In this document: positions 22,850 to 33,430 of the stretch, piece after piece | How the letters are laid out: the number at the start of each line of letters is the position of its first letter | Numbering within the stretch: the stretch's first letter is position 1 | Source of the DNA: Hsuehochloa calcarea | Taxonomy: Eukaryota; Streptophyta; Magnoliopsida; Poales; Poaceae | NCBI GenBank assembly: GCA_036346395.1 | Contig: CM070609.1 | Span: forward strand, 26,796,223 to 26,860,222 | DNA length: 64,000 nucleotides | Reading direction: 5' to 3' | The notes under the pieces: model-generated | The model's input: only the letters and a program-made list of their open reading frames with translations | What the model was told of the DNA's origin: nothing | Database searches by the model: none | Translations under genes and position numbers: made by a program

Positions 22850-25460
22850 TACTACGGTCAGGGGACTATTCTCTTGAGGATCCCAAGGGAATTGATTTGC
22901 ATTATTTCCAATTGATGACCATGACCCTAACAAGACCAGAGCAGCGTACGTGGGGCGTTGTGATCCAGTGGTTGTTCCACACATTTGATTTGGACCATGT
23001 TGTGTATGATCTGAGATTGGGTTGCCTTGCCAACCAAGCACCACATGGCACATATTAGGAGTTAGTGCAACTCAAGGGAACAAGGTCGTGGCAGTCATAT
23101 GTACGCAAGGTGAGGGAGGAATGGTGTGATTTGGTCCTTCTGGCCCAGGCATATACCAACCCAGTCCTGCATCAGCGGCTAAACAAGAACAGGGTGGTGA
23201 TGCCGAAGAAGAAGTCGGGGACTCCAACCACAGTGCAGCGCACACAATGGTCGAACATCCAGAGAGTTGCTGATCCTGTCAATGAATACCCCGTGGAAGG
23301 AGCTCCTTCAGTCGGGCAAGCTAGTGGCTTGCTGACGAAGCTGAGGAGCTAGAAGCCTTAGTCCAAAGGATGGATCTCGAAGACCAGGACTACATGGTAT
23401 TGTCAGAAGATGAAGGATCTGACGATGAGTATGTTATGGAACAGCAGGTGGTTCCATCCGAGTGGAACACATACCAGCTTGATAACCTCGTCGTTAACGA
23501 AGGCTCCCGTGTGACGTAAGAGTACGACCAGAGTGAGGTCAGACAAGGAGCTATGTACAAATGTAAGGAGGGCGTGCAAGATGCGGTCAAATTATGAGCC
23601 TTGTCGGGCGACGTACATTCATATTCATCAAATCTACCCAAGATGCTACGACGTAAAGTGCGACATATAGGGATGCCCTTGGCGAGTGCACGTATTTCAG
23701 CCTAAGTGGGTCTATAGTGTTCCCTCACACATGTGTTGTCACTGAGTCAGTATAGTTCCATAAGAACATGTCATCATGCTTCATCGCGAACATCATATGT
23801 GGTGACATCATGGATAATCTAGATTTTGAGCCACAGTCTATCATTCGGGTGATTGAGGCAAGGTTCTAATGCACAATCACCATGCCAAGGCGTGGAGGGC
23901 AAAATAGAAGGCATTGGAATCAAGATTCGGTACGTTCGAGGACTCCTACCACAACCTCCCCGGCCAACTCCAAGTTATAAAAGACAGGAATCCCAACACT
24001 TATGTCGATATTAAATATTACACACATCTGAAGTGGGCAATAAAAGGGTATTAAAGCGAGCATTCTTCGCCTTTGGTCCATGCACTAATGAATTCTGACA
24101 CTACCGTCTAATCTTGTGCGTGGATGGCATATTCCTGACTAGAAAAAGTACAAGGTTCAAATACTGACTGCAATAGCGACAGACGGGAACAATCAATTTC
24201 TTCTTGTGGCATTCGCATTCGTTGAAAGCGATAACACGAACAACTTGTTATGGTTCCTAAGGAATTTAAGGATTTCTATTGTACAGGGTTGTTAGGTACA
24301 GGGTTGTCCTAACGTAAGTTTCATACATGATCGGCACGCGGGGTTGTTGAGTGCAATAACTCAGCTACAACAAGGAGAGAATGAACTATTTCGATGGGCG
24401 GATCTGCAGAATAGGTGGTGCATGAGGCACTTGGGTGTAAACTTCTACAAACAGCTTCGCAACAAGGACTTGATGAACTTGTTCAAGCAGCTGTGCAACC
24501 AAAACCAGCAATAAAAATTTGACGCACTCTCGAAGATTCTAGATGAGTGGACCCAGACGCAGAGAAGGGAGGCAACAAAAAAGACCACTACAAACGCTGA
24601 CCAGACCCCCGAAGCATTGCAATAGTTACCCACAGATGGTCTTAGTGTGGTGAGGAAGACGGGGGGGCACATGTGAAATGGTTCTTGGACTGGATTGAGC
24701 ACGATCGTAAGGATAAATGATCGCTACTACATGATAGAGGTGGTACTCGATATGGTGTCATGACAACCTATCTAACTGAAGTGTATAATTGGGTCATGTG
24801 TGGTGCAAGGTGCTTCCATTTGGTTGTTATTGTGGAGGCACTTCTATGTGGTCCCACAAATTACTTTTTTGACAGATGCAACAACGTGTCACTTGTCATG
24901 ACAGAGTACTGTACTCTACCATGATCACCAAGTATATAGAGGAAAAGAGCAAGAATGGTGAGATGCACCGGGCATTCAAGATGGGCACAAGAGAGCTTCT
25001 CTTCGAGACACTGTGAAGGAATAAAGAACATCGTGGGACGAACTGCGAGATGATTACCCATGAGTGCACGCTACGCCGCGCTAGTTACGTATGCACTAGC
25101 AACAAGTCTCTTCTTCTGCATAGGCCCTACTCACATGTCATGGTCGCATGTTCGACGGTAGCGCAACATCCTGGCCAGTACCTCTCTGATTATTTCAACA
25201 AGGAGGAGGTGATGCAAACATGGAGTACATAGTTGTATGGTTATGTCATGGTTGGCCATTTCATTGCCCATCCGACCTGGGAGCAACTTATCTGGGCCAC
25301 GAACAGTGATAGGTTGAAGGGAAAAGATGGCCAGCAATAGGTACGACGTATTAGAAATGAAATGGATGAAATAGAAGCTGAATGTCGTACGAAGAAGTGC
25401 TCCATTTGTAGGGAGTCTGGGCACACCTTCGAGAAATGCCTTACGAGAAATCCATAGTAC
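22850..25460 (+). pseudogene. MULE transposase (MuDR type), degenerate
   Basis: Spread over several frames with stops. Recognisable pieces in order: MPKKKSGTPTTVQRTQW near 23200; EVRQGAMYKCKEGVQDAVKL near 23537-23596, the MuDR N-terminal domain; GCPWRVHVFQPKW-like residues near 23670, a partial zinc-binding segment; the core VDGIFLTRK and LTAIATDGNNQFLLVAFAFVE near 24120-24225, around the catalytic Asp; and a terminal CCHC knuckle CSICRESGHTFEKC at 25399-25440. Proteins of this family cut at TIRs in the nucleus. This copy cannot encode one as read. Confidence 0.82.
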
Positions 25461-25579
25461 GAATGAGACATCGGCAGTCTAGACGTCACCGCGGGGACCT
25501 CATTCGACCGCCCCACTCGAGGCAGTCGACATGGCAAATGTTGAGGTCGCAGTCACGAGAAAGGTCTGTCTTGTTGAAA

Positions 25580-25802
25580 TATGTGGTGTCCAATGATTTG
25601 TAACATCACTTTGATTTGTCGAAAAACTACGTGATGATGTTGTGGTGAATGGTTTGTAATATCAGTGTGATTTGTCGATAAAATATGCGAGGACATTGCG
25701 CTGAATGTTTTGTAATATCATTGTGATTTATCAACAAAAAATGTGATGGCGTTGTGCTGAATTTTTTGTAATATTATTGCTATTTGTCTACAAAATATGT
25801 GG
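25580..25802 (+). repeat. Tandem repeat, about 56 bp x 4, inside the MULE
   Basis: Degenerate units sharing TTTGTAATATCA and GTGATTTGTC, spaced about 56 bp, between the transposase remnant and the right subterminal region. Confidence 0.7.
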
Positions 25803-25994
25803 TCAGAAATAGACAGTAAAAAATAGGCAGAGGTCCATGTCGCTAGTTGAAATGGCGACAGATCCCTGTAGCAATTTGTAGTGGCGATAGGAACTTATCG
25901 TCATTTTAATTGGCGACAGAGACCTCTATGCACTATTCTGGCTTACTGTCGCCTTTGCCTAAGCTATTGTTGCCACTTGGAATGACGATGGAGC

Positions 25995-26102
25995 CCTTTC
26001 GCCATTTCAAATAGCGATGGTAGTCTAGTTTTGTAAAAAAAAAATGACTATTTATTTTTGTAAAATTCTTGTAAAATAATATTATTTCAAAAAAAAAATC
26101 TA
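25995..26102 (-). repeat. Right TIR of the MULE
   Basis: Reverse complement of the left TIR, with an A-run expanded to about ten bases at 26090-26099. Inner motif copies are at about 25850, 25905, 25970 and 26000. Confidence 0.75.
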
Positions 26103-26111
26103 AGGATGGAG

Positions 26112-27050
26112 GCTAGGGTATTGATAGGGAAGGGGAGGTTAGTGGGACAAGAATAGATGGGGATTGTTTGGTCTAGATCCAACATTTTAAAATTCGACTT
26201 TTGGTACAAACTTTATAATCGTAGCAAATTGGTGTGGGTAATTACCTTAGATTGGTTATAGTACATACTATGAAAAAAGACTAAGCGGTGAATGATCTAA
26301 TTGTGATGGCATTTGGATTGCATTAGGGTTTGGGTTTAGCTAGTTTTATAGATTATATTGAGGAAGTTACTCATGCATTGTTTGGAGTTTTAAGTACTAG
26401 CGTTAAAAATAGAGAAACCACTGTAAAATTCTTGGAAAATGCTACTGTGTATATGTCCGATATCATAAAAACATCGTACACCATCCCACTGATTTTTCTT
26501 GGTCGCGTCTCGCCGTATGACATCAAACTTTGCTGCCACTCCCTATCCCCAACCAACCAACCCGCCCACACCCATTATTTTTCTTCCCCTCCGGCTCTCC
26601 TCTTCCCATTTTCCATTATGCTGCCCCTTCCGCTACTCCCTTCCTCTTATCCCTTTCCCACCTTACCGGTCTGTGCTTCTGTTCAAGCTATACAGCTAAT
26701 TAATCCCTCTACAATCGTGCTATCGATCAAACAGCTCCCTGTAAGTGCTTCTCCTGGTCTGCAAGGTTGTTTTTGCTACTTTTCTTTTGGCACTTGTTTG
26801 CTCCCCTTTTCTCCTTTGACTGCTTTCCCATTCCACTGATTTGTCATTAGATCGAAGGAAGCTCACTACTTTGCTCGCCTTGTACTATTTTTTCTTGGTT
26901 AGACCCAAGATTTAATCGCACTAGTTTGTAGGGAAAAGTTTTATGGAAAAGGAGGGAGATTTATTACACCACCACCCATTCCACCCCCACGCAGTAGCGC
27001 AGCACAAAGCTGAGCAGAGTGCCACACATTCTCCAGATGTTTTTTTTGTT
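26112..27050. other. no gene seen
   Basis: Includes a pyrimidine-rich stretch (about 26520-26840) that gives a long open frame without recognisable domains. Possibly a decayed leader or promoter of an unknown element. Confidence 0.35.
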
Positions 27051-27059
27051 TCATCCTCC

Positions 27060-27400
27060 AGTTCTTTTTGTTGCGACCCGTTGAAAAAATGTTGTGACCG
27101 TCAAAAAAAATATTGTATACTATTCTTTGAGATGTTACTACCCATTAGAAAAAATATTGCGTCCCATTGAAAAAATATTGTGATTGGCAAAAAAATATTG
27201 CATCATGTTCACGGTAATGTTGCAAGATTTTTAACGCATCCTTTGGAATTGTTTTGATGTTGCGACTGTTGAAAAAATGTTACGACCGTCGAAAAAATGT
27301 TGCATTCTGTTCTTTGAGATGTTGCTACTGGTTGAAAAAAAGTCGCACCCCGTTGAAAAAAATATTGCATCATGTTCACGGTGATGTTGCAAGATTTTTT
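27060..27400 (+). repeat. Two tandem copies of a TTGAAAAAATGTTG-rich unit
   Basis: A segment from about 27065 (GACCCGTTGAAAAAATGTTG) to the GTTCACGGTAATGTTGCAAG near 27225 is repeated from about 27255 to 27395, with the same order of words (TTCTTTGAGATGTTGCTAC, ATATTGCATCATGTTCACGG). Each copy is itself built from a roughly 20-bp TTGAAAAAA-TGTTG word. Confidence 0.7.
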
Positions 27401-27589
27401 CTTATGTTCGGACTATACTTCATGTTCTTCCTTAATCTTGCATATGAAGTCTAAGATGTTGCATTTGTTGATATGTTAGCACCCGTAGAGAGAAGAAGCT
27501 AGTGATGTTTGTTTGTTTGGATTATGAGAATTTTTAGATAATGTTGCATAAGATTTTTTTATATGTTGCAACAAGTGAAAAAATATGTT

Positions 27590-27640
27590 GCAACAGGAGC
27601 GTACGAACGCTACCGCTCGGACCGTACGTTTGAGCACTAG
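27590..27640 (+). mobile_element. Possible Helitron 3' end
   Basis: The TTG-rich repeat tract ends in a GC-richer segment with two CGTACG halves, then GAGCACTAG followed by T. A CTRR end preceded by a short hairpin and followed by T is how Helitrons end. The stem is only 6 bp and no 5' TC end was identified, so this is a suggestion. Confidence 0.25.
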
Positions 27641-27686
27641 TTGCACCCATAATTCTTACAACTTGCGGCCTCAGATTTTCTGTAGT

Positions 27687-27784
27687 AATTATTACAATGA
27701 TTATTGAGCCCTTGGATCTTGTTTGAACATGAAGCAATTATTACAGTGATTATTGAACCCTTGGATCTTGTTTGAACATGAAGC
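27687..27784 (+). repeat. Tandem duplication, 49 bp x 2
   Basis: Copies at 27687-27735 and 27736-27784 (AATTATTACARTGATTATTG...GAACATGAAGC) differ at only two positions. Confidence 0.85.
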
Positions 27785-27924
27785 AAACCCCTGATGCACA
27801 ATATTGTGCTTCCGGATGTGGTGAGCTCTTCTATCTCGGCAACCAAATACAACCGTGGATAATTGTTGCTAAGAAATCTAGAAACAAAGACAAATAGAAT
27901 CTAGAAATCAATTGTGTTGGATAA

Positions 27925-28263
27925 GTGAGATTCGAGAAGTATCAAAAACTTCCTTGCGAAAAAAGAGAGGCAACGGATGGGTCGGTGGCTAGTCCGATGC
28001 CCGCTGCGACCAGACACCGCCGATCCCCCATTTTGGCTGAAGAAAAAAAAAACCAACAACACCACAGCTGGAGCCGCGGGCTGTGGCTAATGCTGGCGCT
28101 TATCCCGAATCCACAGCCGAAACCCCCATGCGCACCACAGTCGCGGATCTGTGGTGACACCCGCCTGGCCGCCTGTTTGATTGTTCTTGCCGCAGCTGCA
28201 CTACGTGGCGGGCGGGTGGCACGTCGGAATCGTGGAAAACCGATGTTGGCCCATGCCACTTAG
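27925..28263. other. GC-rich segment with overlapping ORFs, unrecognised
   Basis: Open frames on both strands (112 codons plus, 105 codons minus), neither with a known domain. The GC-rich block differs from its AT-rich surroundings and stops where the next MULE-like end begins. It could be a captured gene fragment. Confidence 0.3.
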
Positions 28264-28271
28264 GCATCTAT

Positions 28272-28470
28272 GATTTTGAAAATAATATTATTTTAAAAGA
28301 TAGTTAAAAAATTAAATAGTCATAAAAAGATTACAAAATTAGACCACTGTCACCATTTGAAATGGCAATAGACTATGTCGCCATTCCAATTGGCGATACG
28401 AACCCTGTCGCCAATGGGAACAGCGGGGAGGTTCATGCAGCCAATTAAAAAGGTGACAGGAGGGCTATTT
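28272..28470 (+). repeat. Second MULE terminus of the same family
   Basis: GATTTTGAAAATAATATTATTTTAAAAG, AAATAGTCATAAAAAGATTACAAAATTAGACCAC and subterminal palindromes (CACCATTTGAAATGGCAA, GTCGCCATTCCAATTGGCGA) match the left TIR at 22246 in order and orientation. No partner end was found before the solo LTR at 29894, so this is a lone end or a truncated element. Confidence 0.7.
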
Positions 28471-28564
28471 AGCTTTTGATTTGTCCTTTTGATGTTTCAT
28501 GAACATCTGTTTCAAAAAATTTCAATTTGATTTGAGATATGAAGAATTGAACGGTGCTAACTGA

Positions 28565-28996
28565 ATGTACAATCCTATGCAGAAGATCTTATTTCGAACC
28601 TGCGATGTTGCTAGTTTGAATGAACAGATGGATGATTATCCAGGCACATCCCATCTTGTTGCAATGATAGATGGTGTTGATCGTCACTTAGGGAACGAAG
28701 ACCATTTAGTGTCTACTTTCAGAACACGTATTTTGGATCTTTATTTTTATGTTGTTCCCTGGCTTGCTACGCCAAGAAATGAATACCAAAAGAGAACGAG
28801 ATTTGAAGTCGGCTTTACAACGCAGTTGCGAATTGAAATAGACTTTATAATAAAGTTAAAAATTATGCAGCACGTAGGGTTTTATTACATGAATAAGGAA
28901 CGACATCATACACGATGCAACAAATCGAGATACACCTACGATACATATGTGTCTTTTTGGAATAAAAATAAAGTCAATTGGAACAAATATTATTAG
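28565..28996 (+). CDS. Unrecognised ORF, possible captured gene fragment
   Basis: 143 codons starting MYNPMQKILFRTCDVASLNE. The first 60 or so residues (to about 28740) have a normal mixed composition like a real exon; a putative splice donor could follow near there. The later half is AT-driven and less protein-like. It lies just inside the lone MULE terminus at 28272, the position of host sequence in a Pack-MULE. I cannot name a family. Confidence 0.3.
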   Translation: MYNPMQKILFRTCDVASLNEQMDDYPGTSHLVAMIDGVDRHLGNEDHLVSTFRTRILDLYFYVVPWLATPRNEYQKRTRFEVGFTTQLRIEIDFIIKLKIMQHVGFYYMNKERHHTRCNKSRYTYDTYVSFWNKNKVNWNKYY

Positions 28997-29189
28997 TTTC
29001 AGCGGCCCATCGCTCCCTTCCCTTTGTCTCCTTACTGCTCGTGGCGGCGATGGCTAGTCTCAAAGTCATCCATGCCCTACGGCTGGACGGATGAATGATG
29101 TTAGGATAACGCAACGTCGGATCAAATTAATAATTATGATGCATACTGAACATAACTTATCTCTTGGATCCGGAGTGTACTCGGGCGAC

Positions 29190-29779
29190 GGGGAACGGTA
29201 GTACGACCCACAGTCTCACTTGCAGGAGCCTTCCCCTTGTCCGCCCCCCGCTTGGCCTTGTCGTACTCATCTACTTTCTTGGGCTCATCCGATGCCTTTT
29301 CAGTTTGGTCGGGGTCGGGTATGTAAGGTGTCCAGCGTTAGAAGGTCTCCGCTCGCTATGGAAAGTTCAACATGTACTTTTACTAGATGAACACTCTATT
29401 GTACATCTCCGGGTTGTTGATCCATTGGAAGAAGTTGTATTGCAACTTCGACTGCCATTATGTGCGTGTGTAATCAGGTATTTATGGAATAGAACATATG
29501 ATATGAAAAATATTTATGTGTGCAAGATACACTTATGAGGTGGTGGCCGCACATGTAGTACGTCCGAGCAAACATCGTCGAGTGTGTGGACTGAGTGATC
29601 TTTACCGGTTCTTCGCGCACACATGGCGGGCTTGGGAACTCTAGTGGTACCAACGCATCCTTCATAGACTTATCCGGGCAGGGTTTAGCCCTCTCGGCAA
29701 GCCACTTGTGCTTGTGTAGTATCCTTTTGTACATGTTCGTCGAGTCCTCCATCTCTTTCCTCTCAGTTGTGTGAACCAA
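29190..29779 (-). pseudogene. GRF-type zinc-finger-like protein, broken
   Basis: Minus strand. The first segment (29779-29540) reads MVHTTERKEMEDSTNMYKR..., then LVPLEFPSPPCVREEPVK and ARTYYMCGHHL. A second segment, after what looks like an 80-90-bp intron, reads FFQWINNPEMYN near 29430-29395, then a charged DEPKKVDEYDKAKRGADKGKA tail to about 29200. C-x-C-G...YYxC...FFQWI is the pattern of the GRF zinc finger, abundant in grass genomes and often carried by transposons. The second cysteine of the first pair has become Arg (PPCVRE), and the tail has stops, so it is probably dead. Confidence 0.5.
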
Positions 29780-29854
29780 ATTTTGGTGTAGTGTTGGGTG
29801 TGGGGTGTAGTGTTAAACTGCAGCTGTCTTCTCCTCCACTCCTCTTCTCTCTCC

Positions 29855-29861
29855 TTTTATA
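29855..29861 (-). promoter_or_regulatory. TATA box upstream of the GRF-like gene
   Basis: TGTATAAAAGGAGAG on the minus strand, about 75 bp before the first Met of the GRF-like ORF, followed by a pyrimidine/purine-rich leader. Confidence 0.45.
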
Positions 29862-29893
29862 CAGGGATTTTTCAGCCTAAAAAGGTAGATGGA

Positions 29894-32800
29894 TGTCGGG
29901 ACCCAAATATGCAAATCTGGACCCTCTGCGTATTCTGCACTAGTCCAGGATCACGCTAGTGCACACAGTGACAACATCAATGAAATATCAATTCCATACA
30001 ACGAATTATTTAAGTAAACGAGTAATTTATAAAGAAAATAATTGTTGTGGCCTTATGGTCGAGTTTTACAATTATTAAGCCATGCAAGGCTGACAATAAA
30101 GAAATAAACTGCAGCGGAACAAAAGTAAACTCCAGCGGACTCCCATCAATACACCAGATGCAACTGACTGGGATCGAGACCCTAAAGATCAACCTTCATA
30201 AAACTCCTCTTCAAAAGTAGGCGATGACTCCTCCACTTTTGTTGATTGATTATAGCAAGTATGAGTACACAACCGTACTCGCAAGTTATACCACAGAATG
30301 CAATTTATATATGATAGCTTATTCCAAAGGAATGGCTTCTGTGGTTCTTTTGCAGAAATGCAACATTTACAGTTGAATACCAATAATAGATTGAAAACAT
30401 AATTCAAAACAAATAAGCAATAATAATTTATCATTTGATTTCACAAAGACACACAACCTAATCAAGTTATTCACACAGCCATATGATTTAGATCACACAG
30501 CTCCCTTCCCAAGGTTTCATGAAAATCTACCCCTCGTGTGAAATCCCTGAGCATGTCCATAACCTCGGACGCGGCTATTCGAATAGATTGATTAAACACT
30601 CTGCAAAGGCTGTACACTTTACCCACACGATACAATCAGTGCGGCCCACACTAGTCATAACAAAACCTTTCAGAAACTTCATCTCAAGCATTGACACTCC
30701 TGATGTGCTTTACTGCCGTCCAACCGATACATACAGCATTTGGTTACGACACACATTGTTGGACAGGCGATGCGGTGAGCTGTCCCGCGATGTGACCTAT
30801 CACACCTCCAGCCCATATTACAATCTGAGTTGTCAATGTCAAGATTCCATAACTTACTATGTTAGGCCCAGCCCATACTAGGCATGTGGTCGTACAGTAA
30901 GGCTCAGTTCAATGGCGCACAAAGTGAAGTTCTTAATTGACCAAGGCAAGACTTCCAATTTTAACACAAATCACACAGTTTATTAATCCCACCAATCACA
31001 CATAATCCACCACTTGCCTCAGTCTAAATCTTTTCTCACCATGTTGGTTAAGTGCAACACATACCATCAACGAATAATAGCACACATCACAATCAGTTTC
31101 ATCACACAATTCCATATTCCGTTAGTCATATTTATATTTGCGACTCACATGAAATGATAATTCGTGGCATGGCTAAGCAGTCTAATCGTATCTAACCAAC
31201 TCACGTTGGTGCTATGATATTACCAACTAGTAAGGAACCAATCTAGTGTGACAAAAGAATATGACATACAATTGACAAGGTGAACATAACAAATTGGGTT
31301 ATTAACTACAACCAAAATCATTTAAATGCATACTTAAATTAAGATGCAATAATTTGAATCAAAGTAATTTGAAAACTGGGTGCAATATGATCAAAGGTAT
31401 AACTTGCCTTGGAATATGTCTAGGTACTGGTCTTGATCTTGAGATGCTCCTTCTTCTCCAAAATTCCCCGAAGTATCAACGTCTACTCGCAAACGAGACA
31501 AAAGAAACAAAAATAAATAAATACCAGAGGCAAAACAAACTCCAAAAATCAAATAAAATTCACCATTAAATATATCTTGATTTTATATGAATTTACAAAT
31601 TTGAATGGGCTCAATCGGAGTTCGGATGCAAAAGTAATGGGCTTTGGAAGTTTGAAAATTAAATTAAAACCCTAATTTGGATTTTAGTTTCATTTCCCAA
31701 ATTATTTTTTATAAAGGAAATTGGATTATTGCACAATGCTTGCATCAGTCGAGAATTTTCAAAAAGAATTAATTTAAATGAAATCTAATATGTGGGTCCC
31801 ACATGTCAGCCTCTTGGCTCACGGTGGCTGAGTTCACCGAGCCAATGAAGAGAGGGGTGGTGGACCTGGCCACGTGCGCATGTGATGGCGTTGACACGGC
31901 GGCACGTGGGCGACACGCAGGCGCAAATGCTGACTCTGGCTACTGACGAGGCACGGCAGAGGGAGGCGGCTCTCGGAGATCGATGGTCGCTGATTGGCGG
32001 CGAGTCGCCGGCGGTGGAGGGTACCCGAAGTTTCCCCAGGTTATTGCGCACCTGCGGGTGCCCTTACCAGTGGCTGGCAACGGCGGCGGCGAGGAAGAAG
32101 CGGCAACGAAGGCTCGGGTTTTGTCGGAGGGGCGCTCCGGCGGTGCTCTAGCGACGAGGTGGGGCGCACAAGGTAGCCTGAGCTATGCCGATCACAATGG
32201 TGTAGACGGGGGGCAAGGGCGACAACAACAGCGGCGCAATTCGCCGGAGAAGGAGCTCAGCCGCAAACCCTAAAACTTGAATTGTGGCGGCCCTAGAGCG
32301 ATCGGGGAGACGAGGGTGGCGGTTCTAGGTTGCGGAGGACCGGGCGATCCCAGATGGGGTATTTATAGGACCAGGGGACGTCGGGATTGGAAATCCCCAA
32401 ATCGCGTCTGAAACGGCCACGATCGGATTTTCCCCGATTTTAGGAGATTGAGAGGGATTCGGAGTAGGATTCGGTTGGGGATAGATGCGGAATAAATAGA
32501 GATACGGTTTGGTGGGGTCAGCGCAAGGAAATCTCAATGGAATCCGTTTTGTTGGACGAAGCTCTGAAGAGCGGCAATGGCGGGCGAGCGGGCGAGGGCG
32601 CGGGGAAGAAGAAAGGCGCAGAGACGACGACTCGATGGCGGCCCCACTTGTCAGTGGCAGAGGAGAGGCGCGGGAGCGAGCGAGCAAGATCAGCGGAAGA
32701 GGCCAAGCGACAGCGATCGAGCGGAGGAAGGCGAGGTCGCGCGCGGTCGTTTTATCGAAGGGAGGGGGCACGCGTCGGCCATCCAACGGGGTAGGCGAGC

Positions 32801-33159
32801 GGCGCGCTAGGTTACCGAGGCGGGGTTGGGTTGCGGTTGGGCCGCATGATGTGCGCGCCCAACACTGCTCCGAGGATTTTAAATTGATTTTTTTCTTTTA
32901 ATAAATCCAAAAAATGCAAATAGCACTTAGAAAATAGCAAATTCACTTGGAAAAATTCTAGAAAATATATTTAAGCATATAGAATCTAAATAAAATAGTT
33001 TTGCCAATTGTTGATGTTGGGATTAACCCTAATAAATTATTTTGACATGAAGGTCTATATTAAGCTTTTAATTTAAATTCAAATAAAATGCAAATGGTGA
33101 GATTTTCAACTAGCTACTAATTAAAAGATTTTCAAATGCTAAAAAGTTGGGATGTTACA
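29894..33159 (-). repeat. Solo LTR related to element A, reverse orientation (LTR D)
   Basis: Begins TGTCGGGACCCAAATATGC and ends GGGATGTTACA, the reverse complement of the element A LTR ends. The AT-rich thirds follow A closely; the GC-rich block (about 31800-32870) is diverged. There is no internal region on either side. Flanks are ATGGA (29889-29893) and ATGGC (33160-33164), a 4-of-5 match for a target duplication. Formed by LTR-LTR recombination. Confidence 0.88.
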
Positions 33160-33164
33160 ATGGC

Positions 33165-33430
33165 AGTGTGTTGTCATCTCGGTTTGTAAAAGTAGCAGCG
33201 TGTGGCATGACAAGGTGCGGTCTTTTAGGTATGAAAAGATGTCGTGGCGGAGTGTGGTCTTATTGTTCTAAAAAGTTAGCGTCGCAGTGTGGTGTCACAT
33301 AGAACTGCAAAAGTGGCAGCATGTGGCGTAACAGGGGCTGACAGAGTGTGGTCTTGTCAGTCTGAAAAGAAAAAGTTAGCGCCGCAGTGTGTTGTCATAT
33401 CGGTCTGAAAAGGTGGCGTGTTGGAGTGTG
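33165..33430 (+). repeat. Degenerate minisatellite, about 36-45-bp units
   Basis: Repeated words GCAGTGTG(G/T)TGTCAT, GGAGTGTGGTCTT, GTCTGAAAAG and AAAGTTAGCGYCGCAG recur about seven times. It fills the gap between solo LTR D and the copia LTR and has no coding signal. Confidence 0.65.

Larger units (their letters stand above)
22246..26102 (+). mobile_element. Mutator-like element (MULE), full length but decayed
   Basis: A 3.9-kb element with matching inverted ends: TTTTTTGAAATAATATTATT and AAATAAATAGTC near 22248-22300, and their reverse complement near 26030-26100. The ends continue inward into ACAAAACTAG. Flanking 9-mers ATGGTGGAG (22237-22245) and AGGATGGAG (26103-26111) match at 7 of 9 positions, consistent with an old 9-bp MULE target duplication. 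A degenerate transposase lies inside on the plus strand. Next to both ends are several short palindromes of the form GTCGCCATTnnAAATGGCGAC. Confidence 0.8.

Noticed and set aside
22246..26102. Autonomous MULE
   Set aside because: The transposase is spread over several frames with stops, and the target duplication has decayed.
32325..32901. ORFs of 153 and 130 codons
   Set aside because: Inside the GC-rich block of solo LTR D.
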